From NCBI GenBank assembly GCA_030762175.1, contig CM060833.1, positions 154,603,501 through 154,667,500 of the forward strand: a stretch of DNA of 64,000 nt. Direction: 5' to 3'. Origin of the DNA: Metallyticus violacea. Lineage: Eukaryota > Arthropoda > Insecta > Mantodea > Metallyticidae. Shown one piece after another: positions 55,301 to 61,436 of the stretch. The notes beneath the pieces were generated by a model. That model did no database searches and was not told the origin of the DNA. It saw only the letters and a list, made by a program, of their open reading frames with translations. Each line of letters starts with the position of its first letter. Positions within the stretch are counted from its first letter, which is position 1. A program made the translations under genes and the position numbers.

Positions 55301-57435
55301 TGTCTGCTGGTTAATTTGTTTTATTGTCTCACCACCTGTAATCAGTTCCATTTTACATTACTCACCCAAAATAAATTTTAACATAACTACATCAAAGAAC
55401 AAAAAAGCCCAAGATTTTGTCCATTGTTATAAACATAATGTGATTGTTTCATATTTACTTTGTACAGTAGCAAAGGCAAAATCATATATATATTAATTTA
55501 CAACAAATTAAACATTCTTTAGAATCATAATACATGCAATCACTTTTGTCAGTTAGAATAATGCAGAACTGAAAATGAAATATCTAGCACAGGCCATTTT
55601 CTGAAATGTCAGAAATCTGTTCAACAGGCTATCAAATAGATAAAAGTTTACAAAATGTAAGATTCCATAGCTTTGGCTCTTCTATATTTTTCTGAAAAGC
55701 CAGCTTGCATTAAGAAAACAGAAAATATTTCGTTAAGTTAGCACAAGAAAATTCACCAGATATTTAAGTGTGAAGCGACATACGTTTAATGCACATGTGG
55801 AGAAATTTTAATACAGGAAATTTGGAAAATTATATGGTCACCTGTTGCACACTTTATCTATGAATGTCAAAATCCACTTATGAACACTAAAAAGTTTAGA
55901 CTTTCAAGTTCTGAATCTTGAGGTTGGTATACATTATTTTTTAAATATTTTATTTGAAAACTGATCTTTGCAATGTTTAGAGTGTTTTTTTAATTTAAAC
56001 TTGTAGCTCTTTATAAAATGGATACTTCATCATTTCCATTATCCTCTGATGACAAAAAATAATTTGGTCTATAAAGTGACCATGGCATATCCTTTGTGCC
56101 AAAAAAAATAATAAATAAACAAATAAAATAAAAAAAAAATAAAAAAGGCAAATTTAAGAAAAGTAACTAATGATGAGCCCATGGATAAATTACAAAATTC
56201 AGAAATAAGGCCATCACAGGTTTAAATGAGCTGCTACTATTTAAGGTTTTATGCTTTGGTAGTTTTCAAATTGTGATAGGCAATAATTTTAATAAGCATA
56301 AATCAAGTGCATACAGAACTGTTAGAAACACTACTCAATCCATTATACTTTAAGGCAGAACTACACAAAAATGCCACAAAATAAGAGACAACAAACTCAA
56401 AAGATTTTTATTTAAAAAGTTTCCCTTGTGTACATGGTATAGTTAAATATTTTATCAAGGGCAGCCTCAACATGATGTACAATAGTCTCAAGAAGGCTCT
56501 CTTATAGAGATAGATGAGAGGTATATGGATTAGTTTCAGGCTCTGCTGGTAAGATAATTTACCATTGTAACTGTTTACAGTAATGCAGCATGTTCCATCT
56601 TATCCTGCGAAGTGTATGTGTGATCATCCCCACTAATTTTCAGCCAGAACATAAAAAATAGCATATAATGTTCATGCATGCAATTGACTAGTAGAGAAAA
56701 TGCAGTAGTTTAGAGAAACAGACTATTTTTCATTGAACATTCAAGGTGCATAATGCAACCCTGGCCATGATGGTATAAATTTTAATCGTTTTTATCTTCT
56801 TGCTTTGTCTGAGCAGGAAAAATTTTATATCTGATTCTCTCATGCTATGTTGATGTTTCTTGGTAAAGCACTAAATTTGGGCACTATACTATCTGATACA
56901 AAAGGGACATTGCCATTGATGGAAAATCTGAATATTGTTATAAAACAGACATATCTGATACAAAAGAGACATTGCCAATGACGGTAAATCTGAATACTCA
57001 GACAGTTATCAAAAAGCTAACTTTTCACATTCAAATTATCCATCCAACACTTTTATAGAAGTTAGCTATTGAGTAGTACACATCTACAGCTTTGTGCAAT
57101 CCAGTTATCCATCCAACACTTTTATAGAAGTTAGCTATTGAGTAATACGCATCTAGAGCCTTGTGCAATCAAGCCTTAAGCTGGTAGATGTATACAGATG
57201 CCTTACCTCTGCCAATGACAATACCGCATTTGGCGGCTGGAATGGTGAAGGTAGCCTCCTGTTTGTCCATCTGACCACCTCCTTGTTGCATTCCACCAGG
57301 CCTTCTATCCCACCCACCACCACCATTTCCATAGTCTCCAGCTCCTCCTCCACCTCTGTTGCCCATTCGATCATATGGAGGACCACCTGGACCTCCACCT
57401 CTTCCTCTTCCACGGCCTATCTCACTATCTCGTCG
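21663..57435 (-). CDS. Psi: Psi/FUBP-family KH-domain RNA-binding protein, 3' half of gene (8 exons)
   Basis: Gene-level entry. Eight exons on the minus strand join in one frame: 229+158+65+86+134+171+169+107 nt = 372 codons plus TGA. Seen in order: RG/GG-rich linker, final KH domain with the IGRGGETI loop, P/G-rich linker with APQGWGGGYQPW (compare FUBP1 APQGWGNAYPHW), two AB motifs, Q/A-rich segment, GGY-rich tail. Family knowledge: FUBP/KSRP proteins bind single-stranded nucleic acid through four KH domains; Drosophila Psi represses P-element intron 3 splicing and contacts U1-70K through its AB motifs. The protein is therefore probably a nuclear splicing/transcription regulator. The 5' exons (KH1-3) lie beyond position 64000. 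Naming Psi rather than a general FUBP is inference from the two AB motifs. Confidence 0.9.
22000..22105 (+). repeat. About 55-bp tandem duplication
   Basis: Two copies of gccattaataaattgcaact/c followed by ccagaacaata. Directly left of the foldback element at 22114. Confidence 0.7.
22114..22280. mobile_element. Related foldback short element without ribozyme core
   Basis: An inverted repeat around 22230: gatatcactgtatgattcag and gttgaactacaca recur reversed as tgtgtagttcaac and tgaatcatacaatgatatc. It begins with the family start taaattggaacttgcacagt and is flanked by an imperfect 14-bp duplication (22100-22113, 22281-22294, two mismatches). No CUGANGA/GAAA core is left. Confidence 0.6.
23255..23530 (+). 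mobile_element. tRNA-derived SINE, family C
   Basis: The tRNA-like head has gtagtctagtggtggaactg (A box) and cctgggttcaaatctcgctc (B box); the body carries ttccttaccctgcaaatgtg and ends in a gaat/aatg simple repeat near 23515-23530. Confidence 0.72.
23990..25400 (-). mobile_element. LINE fragment, reverse transcriptase and C-terminal part
   Basis: On the minus strand near 25.2-25.3 kb the remnant reads CKLSPVLFNLFIDDILTELR, the conserved RT block before the catalytic aspartates, and then KTQIVLFKKGAKL, homologous to TKIMVFKKGNK in the 37-42 kb LINE. Many stops follow. It sits in the long intron between Psi exons g and h (reverse-orientation pyrimidine-rich blocks on the plus strand are its complement). 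Confidence 0.75.
25724..25945. repeat. Long near-perfect palindrome
   Basis: The left arm (25724-25845) and right arm (25850-25945) are inverted copies (gtgaacttttgtaacagtgg, aagagaaattgagtcgaaat and so on). The left arm carries an extra 23-bp internal duplication (gcatacacacatactaaatagta). Centre near 25848. No ribozyme core or coding. Probably a foldback element end. Confidence 0.85.
25970..26026 (+). repeat. Third direct copy of the palindrome arm
   Basis: About 57 bp identical to 25844-25900 (aatcaattttagtggtgtgt, actatttcgactcaatttct). It lies 25 bp beyond the palindrome's right arm, and shows either a tandem arm duplication or a partial second copy. Confidence 0.85.
26030..27592. other. 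Intron sequence, no recognised feature
   Basis: Inside the long intron between Psi exons g and h. No coding or repeat motif recognised. Confidence 0.4.
27593..28042 (+). mobile_element. Penelope-like 3' fragment within long inverted repeats
   Basis: The outer arms (27593-27670 and 27965-28042) are inverted copies of each other: aaaacactcttgac and aatcatgtcaac appear in both orientations with few changes. Inside is a Penelope ORF end (RELGIWGKNFHKKIYE-like) and a mutated hammerhead core at 27933-27964. It may be a foldback derivative of a Penelope terminus. Confidence 0.6.
27933..27964 (+). ncRNA. Hammerhead relic
   Basis: Aligns with the 35369 core (TTGACAATG...GGTC...GAAAC) but C3 and G8 are both mutated, and stem III is lost. 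Listed as a relic only. Confidence 0.4.
28316..28359 (+). repeat. (AAT)n microsatellite
   Basis: About 14 uninterrupted taa units. No other structure. Confidence 0.95.
29003..29100 (+). repeat. About 33-bp tandem repeat, three copies
   Basis: ttatatccttcaaaggatcc, agtaatattttatatcc repeated three times with small changes. Confidence 0.65.
29194..29309. mobile_element. Short element monomer (116 bp)
   Basis: Flanked by the perfect 11-bp duplication aatacttggct (29183-29193, 29310-29320). It starts aactaaaatgttaattggaa, like the 48.0 kb copy, and ends in a degraded form of the family tail (caatcacacaattat). No recognisable ribozyme core. Confidence 0.7.
30370..30645 (+). mobile_element. tRNA-derived SINE, family B
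   Basis: The head includes ctcaggttcaattcc (box B), then a G-run (30451-30461), the body atttacggcatgtaaaagaa, cctcaagtatgaaagcaaag, and the end gaattgaacaggatactgat gacctgag. The body and end match the minus-strand copy at 62.4-62.7 kb. Confidence 0.7.
31602..31634 (-). ncRNA. Hammerhead ribozyme motif
   Basis: Minus strand: CUGAAGA, extra U, stem II GGGAG pairing with CUCUG, GAA, stem III AUGCAU, C. All core boxes are intact; stem II has a mismatch next to the core. Confidence 0.75.
31822..31856 (+). ncRNA. Hammerhead ribozyme motif
   Basis: Plus strand: CUGAAGA, extra U, stem II GGGAG/CUCCC, GAA, stem III AGA/UCU around CA, then U. Head to head with the minus-strand copy at 31602. Confidence 0.75.
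33054..33222 (-). CDS. Psi: Psi exon g: Q/A-rich low-complexity segment
   Basis: The acceptor is caatgttgtttcag and the donor CCAG|GTGAGA. It encodes AAQPAPGGPQQQAQQQQPGG, a second PQQ-rich run, then APYGQAYGYQAAAAAGYYGG and AP. Such Q/G/Y-rich tails are typical of FUBP/Psi C-termini and probably disordered. Phase 0 in, phase 1 out. The following intron is about 11.3 kb, the longest in the window. Overlapping long ORFs on the plus strand here are shadows of the repetitive coding sequence. Confidence 0.93.
33719..33889 (-). CDS. Psi: Psi exon f: second AB motif
   Basis: The acceptor is gtttcaaatttacag and the donor AAG|GTAAAC; 57 codons, phase 0 at both ends. A Q/P/A-rich stretch (GLQPQPAAQPAPQQTGPQP) precedes the motif TDYSAQWAEYYRSIGKIKEA, EAIEAQMKANK. 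About 21 of 31 motif residues match the preceding exon, so an exon duplication generated the repeat. Only 496 bp separate it from the next exon. Confidence 0.95.
34150..34400 (+). mobile_element. Penelope-like element 3' end with hammerhead
   Basis: Reads SRELAIREKIFL then MNFDIF (ORF-end equivalent to LELRIWEKMFIKK...MNFQIP). About 100 bp further on it has a hammerhead core (34365-34399). Spacing between ORF end and ribozyme resembles the other copies. Confidence 0.65.
34365..34399 (+). ncRNA. Hammerhead ribozyme motif in Penelope-like 3' end
   Basis: CUGAAGA, extra U, stem II GAGAAC with GUUCUU, GAA, then ACAUAUU and C; stem III is weakened. About 100 bp after the ORF remnant. Confidence 0.7.
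34699..34732 (-). ncRNA. Hammerhead-like motif, degraded stem II
   Basis: CUGAGGA, extra A, weak stem II (GGA with UUU), GAA, stem III ACAUGU, C. Core boxes are kept but stem II is largely lost. Confidence 0.5.
34699..35190 (-). mobile_element. Penelope-like element fragment with GIY-YIG remnant and terminal ribozyme
   Basis: The minus strand reads QVYKINCNHVYLGCTKLNLS and IRTK, stop, H (about 35.05-34.96 kb), a decayed GIY-YIG nuclease, then KLQKTATNKAKLIVWGKN, the ORF end equivalent to ELRIWEK in the 36-37 kb copy. It finishes with a hammerhead-like core at 34699-34732. It lies head to head with the fragment ending at 34400. Confidence 0.75.
35195..35470 (+). mobile_element. Penelope-like element 3' end with hammerhead and tail
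   Basis: Starts with degraded ORF end (TWGKNLHIQIQKQ-like, matching IWEKMFIKK of the longer copy), then a noncoding stretch, a hammerhead core (35369-35401) and a tail ending tcatacaatgatttcaatt. The tail is shared with the short ribozyme elements at 22.1, 48.0 and 58.3 kb, which links those to Penelope-like elements. Confidence 0.7.
35369..35401 (+). ncRNA. Hammerhead ribozyme motif in Penelope-like 3' end
   Basis: CUGACGA, extra U, stem II GCGAAC with GUUCAU, GAA, stem III ACCAGU, U. It sits between a Penelope ORF end and the tail shared with the short elements. Confidence 0.75.
35475..35760 (+). repeat. Minisatellite, unit about 75 bp, about 3.5 copies
   Basis: Repeated blocks: tatacctttctgatcaaag, ttcaggtttacaccaagtta, agaatgggcaatctaaaaaa; later units diverge by 10-20 percent. 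It directly follows the Penelope 3' end at 35470. Confidence 0.75.
36153..36286 (-). CDS. Psi: Psi exon e: first AB motif (U1-70K-binding type)
   Basis: The acceptor is gtacttttcag; the donor AAG|GTTTGT is a weaker GT site. It encodes NAGGQVQVNPATGQ, then PDYSIQWAEYYRSLGMHREA, EMIEQQAKASK. This is the tyrosine/tryptophan AB motif that in Drosophila Psi binds the U1 snRNP 70K protein and in FUBPs forms part of the C-terminal transactivation region. It is homologous to the next exon. Phase 1 in, phase 0 out. Confidence 0.94.
36400..37345 (+). mobile_element. Penelope-like element: RT end plus GIY-YIG endonuclease
   Basis: The RT catalytic box is RYMDDIFAVVNK (YMDD at 36413-36424). It is followed by a C-terminal linker (IRTGNDLKFGIYRIDTHTEN, HAVFNSLAYRPINIPMNEFE), and then the GIY-YIG nuclease GIYQINCSECNKVYIGKTN, SIGIRLKEHW starting at 36979. 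The ORF end is at about 37.33 kb (ELRIWEKMFIKK, KLIQNFIKCPQELHQVHSNN). RT with a C-terminal GIY-YIG is diagnostic of Penelope-like elements. Frameshifted, 5' truncated; located beside Psi exon e in its upstream intron. Confidence 0.9.
37716..37751 (-). ncRNA. Hammerhead ribozyme motif, complete core
   Basis: CUGAAGA, extra U, stem II GGGAG/CUCCC with loop GGAUCA, GAA, stem III ACAUAUGU, C. The extra U between A9 and stem II is shared by the family. The mirror copy is at 37784-37822. Confidence 0.82.
37788..37823 (+). ncRNA. Hammerhead ribozyme motif, complete core
   Basis: Identical inverted copy of the minus-strand core: CUGAAGA, U, GGGAG/CUCCC, GAA, ACAUAUGU, C. Flanking AUCU...G and CAGAU, and further CUCUAU/AUAGAG, can pair to make stem I with a bulge. 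Confidence 0.82.
40898..41021 (-). mobile_element. Hammerhead-bearing short element monomer (124 bp) inside LINE RT
   Basis: Flanked by the perfect 11-bp duplication taaaattatgg (40887-40897, 41022-41032). Taking out the insert and one repeat brings back the LINE frame at TKIMVFKK, so the insertion boundary is exact. On the minus strand it starts gctaaatggaacttgtac and then carries the hammerhead core at 40909-40942. Confidence 0.9.
40909..40942 (-). ncRNA. Hammerhead ribozyme motif (one core change)
   Basis: UUGAUGA (C3U), extra U, stem II GCUGAC with GUCUGU, GAA, stem III ACAUGU, A at the cleavage position. Stem II differs in sequence from other copies but still pairs. Confidence 0.7.
41703..41984 (-). 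mobile_element. tRNA-derived SINE, family A, inserted in LINE 3' part
   Basis: Flanked by the perfect 11-bp duplication tacaaggaatt (41692-41702, 41985-41995), which lies in the LINE C-terminal coding region. The body matches the plus-strand copy just downstream (aggtacc, gccagttatgaagactgagg, gtggacactggtgatacatg). Confidence 0.82.
42236..42475 (+). mobile_element. tRNA-derived SINE, family A
   Basis: The head has an A-box-like tggccaagg and a perfect B box ggttcgaatcc (42288-42298), followed by the family body (cctcagtcctcataaatgg, ggggaggtaccctaaaactt) and 3' end tcatgtatcatcagtgtcca. Adjacent to, and inverted relative to, the SINE inside the LINE. The tRNA-like head is not a tRNA gene. 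Confidence 0.8.
43140..43225 (-). CDS. Psi: Psi exon d: conserved FUBP APQGW segment
   Basis: The acceptor is ttttttgttttag and the donor CCAA|GTAAGC. It encodes QGPPQHFAPQGWGGGYQPWQ then GQQHPSDP. FUBP1 has PYAPQGWGNAYPHWQQQAPPDP at the same place, so this is a conserved tract of the family. It enters in phase 2 and leaves in phase 1, consistent with both neighbours. Confidence 0.92.
44030..44240 (+). mobile_element. piggyBac-type transposase N-terminal fragment
   Basis: Reads DEPIGDIHSIVIEPPGANIH-like sequence, SNEDSAKEEDGGGGAVDYL and TGHQLSSKAEIVLINSECV, the acidic N-terminal leader found in piggyBac-derived (PGBD) transposases, where GRQL.A.AE is usual. The catalytic domain is absent; unrelated sequence follows. 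Identification is by motif memory only. Confidence 0.5.
44245..47960. other. Intron stretch with unassigned, coding-like debris
   Basis: Part of the Psi intron between exons c and d. On the minus strand there are short open segments (ILAYFFQNLTKKIWDADIIH at 44.8 kb, APTFIQWWFLLQTPFDALNE at 45.3 kb, PLFDDVYEESGQTM at 45.75 kb) that look like one decayed protein, perhaps a transposase, but I cannot name it. It directly follows the piggyBac fragment. Confidence 0.3.
47970..48135. mobile_element. Related foldback short element
   Basis: Begins aaaatgttaattataacttg, continues cacagtaaagccaatcatac, and has inverted arms (gatttagttgaactaaatac / gtttagttcaactaaatcat, centre near 48055). Same family as 22.1 kb. 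Flanking low-complexity TTA repeats hide any target duplication. No ribozyme core seen. Confidence 0.6.
48386..48450 (-). CDS. Psi: Psi exon c: proline/glycine-rich linker
   Basis: A short exon with acceptor cttttctttacag and donor GG|GTAAGC. It encodes PPGPGGAPPTQYPIGGQGPP and a glycine, and corresponds to the PPGPPGPG linker that follows KH4 in FUBP proteins. Phase is 0 in and 2 out, which fits the next exon. It is isolated by introns of about 6.7 and 5.2 kb. Support comes from splice sites, phase and composition rather than any domain. Confidence 0.85.
48451..50859. other. Intron sequence, no recognised feature
   Basis: Upstream of Psi exon c. Contains (TAAA)n near 50245 and AT-rich sequence; short plus-strand ORFs have no recognisable motif. 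Confidence 0.4.
50860..52085 (-). mobile_element. DDE-superfamily transposase pseudogene
   Basis: The minus strand shows DVNKVVERTAAALNISRYT (N-terminal HTH), VGYTKVKGWTDNRGYNDCTN with VIVLHAVTSCGFVP (strand before the second acidic residue), IVMDNA and YHFMIAKAQTSRCLKR (second catalytic aspartate block), then PYHCHFNPIENIWVKVKHYI (the NPIE/W.VK block). These blocks are in several frames with stops. Typical of the Tc1/IS630-like DDE_3 elements scattered in insect genomes. Confidence 0.75.
52880..53040. mobile_element. Two tRNA-like SINE heads in inverted orientation
   Basis: Plus copy: ggtacctcagttggttagtg, ctgaagatccttgatttgaa tcctggcc (52970-53035). Minus copy immediately left (52882-52945): ggccaggattcaaaccacag reversed. 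The A- and B-box-like parts are recognisable in both. Confidence 0.6.
53516..54774 (+). mobile_element. mariner transposon, complete ends, transposase inactive
   Basis: Terminal inverted repeats begin cgagggtaggtccataag on the left and, reversed, tgagggtaggcccataag on the right, flanked by TA duplications (53514-53515, 54775-54776). Length 1259 bp fits mariner. The transposase starts at 53704 (MEYQAVTKFFTRGLQ) and runs through SVKEWANFFEW-like, VTGDKTMVLYYDPLSKRQSM, INGEYYAGLLHRLRASIKEK and LHYNKPVHTALVAK in several frames, ending near SPDLAP-type sequence at 54.5 kb. Multiple frameshifts break it. A poly-G run (54629-54641) lies near the 3' end. It is a dead copy inside a Psi intron. Confidence 0.9.
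55178..55335 (-). CDS. Psi: Psi exon b: second half of last KH domain
   Basis: The acceptor ends ctgattacag and the donor is ATG|GTAAGT. Joined to the previous exon it gives GIVIGRGGETIKQINQQTG, the canonical KH GxxG loop (GRGG), then CELDRRPPPNPAEKVFVIRG, TPEQIEQAKRIISEKIGM. FUBP1 KH4 has the equivalent GKGGETIKSISQQSGA and FTIRGTPQQID segments, so identity is clear. It starts in phase 1 and ends in phase 0. The domain looks intact, with no missing key residue. Confidence 0.95.
56890..57003 (+). repeat. Imperfect tandem duplication, unit about 60 bp
   Basis: atctgatacaaaagggacat / atctgatacaaaagagacat followed by tgccattgatgg / tgccaatgacgg and aaatctgaata in both. Adjacent to the 72-bp duplication, so this short region has duplicated twice. 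Confidence 0.7.
57028..57175 (+). repeat. 72-bp tandem duplication beside Psi exon a
   Basis: Two copies of ttatccatccaacactttta, gttagctattgagta. It ends about 30 bp from the splice donor of the KH exon. Confidence 0.8.
57207..57435 (-). CDS. Psi: Psi exon a: RG/GG linker and first half of last KH domain
   Basis: The acceptor on the minus strand reads ttgccttgttgcag and the donor is G|GTAAGG. The exon enters in phase 0 with RRDSEIGRGRGRGGG, runs through a glycine-rich low-complexity linker (PPYDRMGNRGGGG, then WDRRPGGMQQGGGQ), and enters the KH fold at KQEATFTIPAAKCGIVIGRG. It ends one base into the glycine codon of the GxxG loop, so the KH nucleic-acid-binding loop is split by an intron. 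The FUBP order (GRGRG linker followed by KH4) matches. A 72 bp tandem duplication lies just downstream in the intron. Confidence 0.93.
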
Positions 57436-58329
57436 CTGCAACAAGGCAAATACTCTTCACCATTTAAGAGGGGAATAAACACAATGCACTGCATACATCA
57501 TCTAACATGAGATACCTACGGTGAGCATACATATTTTGGAAAGAAAAAGGAGAGGGAAATGAAACTTCCTTACAGAGGAGGTCCCCAAAATTATAAACTT
57601 TCAAATAAACAAAAGGCTGATGTAAAGATAGGAGCAGAATACACCTTTCATTGTAAGCTATATAATAGAAAGCTGATGGTACATAAATATACAAAACCAA
57701 CATATTACTCCACTCTGCTGCTGAATGCTTCTAAAATGTCAATATGAAAACTTGAAAAAGAACAAACAAATTTGCATGGGAGCAAGTGCTTATAGTTACA
57801 TTTAACTCATTAATGTGGAAGGCAATTTCAGATCAATTACTACTGGATTCTAATCATCATTTCTAAGACAATGTTTGGCCTACAGTTCATACATATATAT
57901 CCATTGCCATTGCAAAATGACCATAGCTGAAGCATAGATGGCAAAAAACAAAGCAATGTATAATCTTGAGGTTTACAATAATGAAATTACTTTATGTGTA
58001 TTCTTTTAGTGTATGAATAGAGTAAGGTAACATGTGATAGATCAATGAGGAATAAGTTTAAAAGATGAAGGTATGTTGGATCTAATGGCCAGTGAAAAGG
58101 CTTGGTTACTCCAAGAATTAAGTGACAAGACTACAAGTATTTTCAAAACTACATTATTGTTATTAAGTATTAATTAATTAGTTGACAATGAAATCAATAA
58201 CATTCTTTTTCTCCAATATTTTAATAAACAGAGGATTTAGTAAAGAAGGCGGACACTGCTGCAGATGATCTTGTTCTGCCGCTTCTTTTAGAACTGATGT
58301 AATATTCAGAAATATTAACTAAAGCTCTT

Positions 58330-58455
58330 TGAGTTGAACTTTAGCCTGGCTGAAGATGGGAACTAAATGTTCTGGAAACCAGTTCCATACATTTATGAAA
58401 AGTAAGTGAAGCTTTAAGAGTGTGCAATTCAACTGAATCATACAATGATATCAAT
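58330..58455 (+). mobile_element. Hammerhead-bearing short element monomer (126 bp)
   Basis: Flanked by a 10-bp near-duplication taaagc(t/c)ctt (58320-58329, 58456-58465). It contains a plus-strand hammerhead core followed by the family tail aagtgaagctttaagagtgt and gaatcatacaatgatatcaa. Confidence 0.75.
58350..58384 (+). ncRNA. Hammerhead ribozyme motif
   Basis: CUGAAGA, extra U, stem II GGGAAC with GUUCUG (mismatch and wobble at the core-proximal end), GAA, stem III ACCAGU, U. Flanking UGG/CCA starts stem I. Confidence 0.72.
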
Positions 58456-58928
58456 TAAAGCCCTTATGTTTATTATTAAAAAAGCATTCCAGGTTTATTT
58501 ATTAAATGATCACCAACAAATCGAAACATGAATGAATCATTAATGACTATGCTTAAAATATAGCAATTATTCAGAATTATTGACAAAGTCCTCATGATTT
58601 GCAATTCATAAAGTAAGCTAACTACTCATCACCAAACCCTCACCTATGGCATGCACTGCTTAGAACCACACACTGCTCCTACAATCACCACATCAGTATA
58701 ACATGAAATGAAGGAAAAATTTTAGCAGGTTTTGTATTCCATTTTCTAGTTTAAGCACTGAAAGCAATGGATATATGCATCTGTTATTGCCTTGTTGTTA
58801 TAAACTGAATTAATAAGATACAGGTGTCAAATGCTTCTCCAAATTAAATGATGTAGCATTTAGCAGAAAATTCAGCAGACTTTGTATGATATAAAATTTT
58901 TGAGCATACTTTTGCACCTGCAACAATT

Positions 58929-59222
58929 GCAGAAGTCTGGTTTTACAGCAATGAAGTTTCAGAATTAAAAACAATGTGCTTTTAACATTTTTACTAATCA
59001 AATTAATTAATAATGTACAACCCCCTCCCCAAATATGTGAGAACACTAAGTAAAGAATATTTCATAATCATATATGGCAGAAGTCTGGTTTTAGAGAAAT
59101 AAAGTTTCAGAATTAAAAACAATGTGCTTTTAACATTTTTACTAATCAAATTAATAATGTACATTCCCCCCCCCCACATATGTGAGAACACTAAGTAAAG
59201 ATTATTTCATAAACATATACTA
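58929..59222 (+). repeat. Tandem duplication, unit about 145 bp
   Basis: Two copies starting gcagaagtctggttttaca/ga and sharing tcagaattaaaaacaatgtg; a C-run in the second copy (59166-59176) replaces ccccctcccc in the first. Both sit in the intron or region upstream of Psi exon a. Confidence 0.85.
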
Positions 59223-61290
59223 CTATTCTGGAGTTAGGTTCAATTATTTGACAATGGTTCCCCTTCTTACATGCTATACACACATCTCAGTTGCAACAAA
59301 TGCCCAATTAAGAGCTATTTAAATAATTTCCAGAATTTCTAACATTTACCTAGCATATTAAGTCAATAATATATGTTTATAATCACGCTACATTACTGTG
59401 ATATTAGATTAACATAAAGAAATCACTGCTACCTTTAATGTTACTCATTTTTTTTCAACTCTTATTAAAAGCCATTCTTAACTTTTCTTCAATTCCACTT
59501 TCTGATATAAAGCATTCCAAATTCATGTCCAACTCTAAATAACTATTTTCTAACAAAATCTCCTGTGATTTAGCACTATAACAGACTCTGATATATTTAG
59601 TAATAAAGCAAGATAGCTAATATTCTAAAAGTGTTAGAAAGCAGCTTTTGAGCAGCATATGATAGTCAAAAATAAAATTCCAAATTAGTATATGCAAATG
59701 AAATGGTCCGGCTTCTTGTGTAATATACAAGAAAATTTAATCGTTAATTTTAGAGACTAAGATAAAGTTCATATTGTTTATGACATCACTTCATCTTTGG
59801 TCTACAGCCATTCTCTTATAAATGTAATGGTAAATGCATACATAAAAACTATAAAAATCCAGATATTTTAAGCAGATTGTGGGCATCTTAACTTCTTAAA
59901 GATGCACCAGGTTTTAAATGTGTAAATGCTACTTTTATTATGTAATATATAACTTCCTATTCTTTTATATTAGCCATCGAATTATACAGTACACAATAAC
60001 ATCATGCTTTCTTGACCAGCTGTAATTGTGTGTTTACAAAAGAATGAATCTTCATTTTTATCTTGTTTAACAACTTTGCATCTTATCCACAGCTGCCACA
60101 CTGCATACAACACCTTTAAACCGTGTTCTGCAGTCATTGGCCAGCTGTGATGGGAGAATATCATCTTCTTGTGCTTTTACTGGAAAAGCAGTTAGTTCAA
60201 AGCCATGTTCCCCCACATAATACAAAGGATTAAAAGCATAGTAAACAAACATTTACTACATCTGCATTTGAGTAAATTTTATTACATTGAAGTTCAAAGG
60301 ATTTTTCAAAAATCAATAAATATTCACATTGAGCTCCAAATCCTCATGAATGTAATCCTGCTATGGTGCTTCAATATTTTATAAGTACAATACCATTTCA
60401 ACCTTACGGCTAATGCGTATAAGCCATTTGTCATTCATTTTGGTTAATGACATTCTGGGATACAATTTCTAAAAGTTTTTTTTGCATTTTAACAACCAAA
60501 AAGTAAACTTATCCTTCACATGAGTGAGCACAACTTGTACTTCATGACTACCCTAACTGCCATGGTGACACATTTGATCAATAATAAGTGTTCTGCAAGG
60601 TAAGATTTTGCTATTTCATCACATTTCATATTCTCTGCTTTGTCCTGAGCAATTTGGAAAAGATGATTTCACTATTCATTATGAATTGCTCAACATTGCT
60701 CTCTACAAAACCTATTGTACACATGCCTGGCAATCCACACTTTTAGAACACTAAAGCTTTCGTTCCCTTCTATACAGTAGCCAATAGTCTTAAGTCTAAT
60801 ATATACTACCAAATCACAATTCATAAGTATATTCATTTCTCTTTGGACTAGAACTAGATTTTTAAGCAGAAAGTTAAATACTCCTGCTGCTTATAAATGT
60901 CAAGAACAGAGATGGATATCTCCAAATATTTAGCATCTAAAATGGGAAACCACTTCCCAAAATGTTCTCCGTTCCTAATGCAGAATTAACTTCATTATCA
61001 GAGGTTAAATGCTACGACAATATAATCTGCATATCTATGCACTAAAGCTTCAATTTTATCTTGATTTGAAACACCCCCATAAAGCCATAAATATTTATAA
61101 TCAAGCCTATATCAATAGCAGATTTTACTCCATTTATCAAAAGATTACCTCAGTAAAAATAAGCATAATATCCTTGTGAAGTCAAAAGATGCTGCATTGA
61201 CATTGCATTAGATATCTTCTAATATCTTCTATCCAGAATCTACAGTTCTATCCAGAATCTACAGAAGTAATTATTAGGATCACAATATTA
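59223..61290. other. Intron sequence; one ambiguous coding-like patch
   Basis: Upstream of Psi exon a. At 60085-60197 (minus) an acceptor-like ctgcttttccag precedes an open frame with KAQEDDILPSQLANDCRTRF. A second frame over the same bases is also open, there is no clean donor, and no family match. I leave it unassigned. A short tandem repeat (tatccagaatctacag) lies at 61230-61265. Confidence 0.3.
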
Positions 61291-61388
61291 ATTAAATTTA
61301 GAATTTAACATAGTGAAGCACTCCATTACTAATCTCTTCTGAATTTTAAACATGCTCTTTTTGCTTCACTTTCTGGAGATTTACTCCA

Positions 61389-61424
61389 GACACATTTCAT
61401 GAACCCCCTCGACCACATCATCAG
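61389..61424 (-). ncRNA. Hammerhead ribozyme motif, canonical CUGAUGA
   Basis: CUGAUGA, extra U, stem II GUGGUC with GUUCAU (wobbles, one U-U), GAA, stem III AUGUGU, C. The only copy in the window with the textbook CUGAUGA box and an intact cleavage C. Confidence 0.72.
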
Positions 61425-61436
61425 CTGTTTAACAAC

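Noticed and set aside
57153..57510. Plus-strand 115-codon and minus-strand 86-codon ORFs over Psi exon a
   Set aside because: Antisense or frame-shifted shadows of the RG/GG-rich KH exon.
60067..60252. Exon-like frame with KAQEDDILPSQLANDCRTRF
   Set aside because: Good acceptor, but no donor, an equally open second frame, and no relation to Psi; insufficient evidence for a gene.
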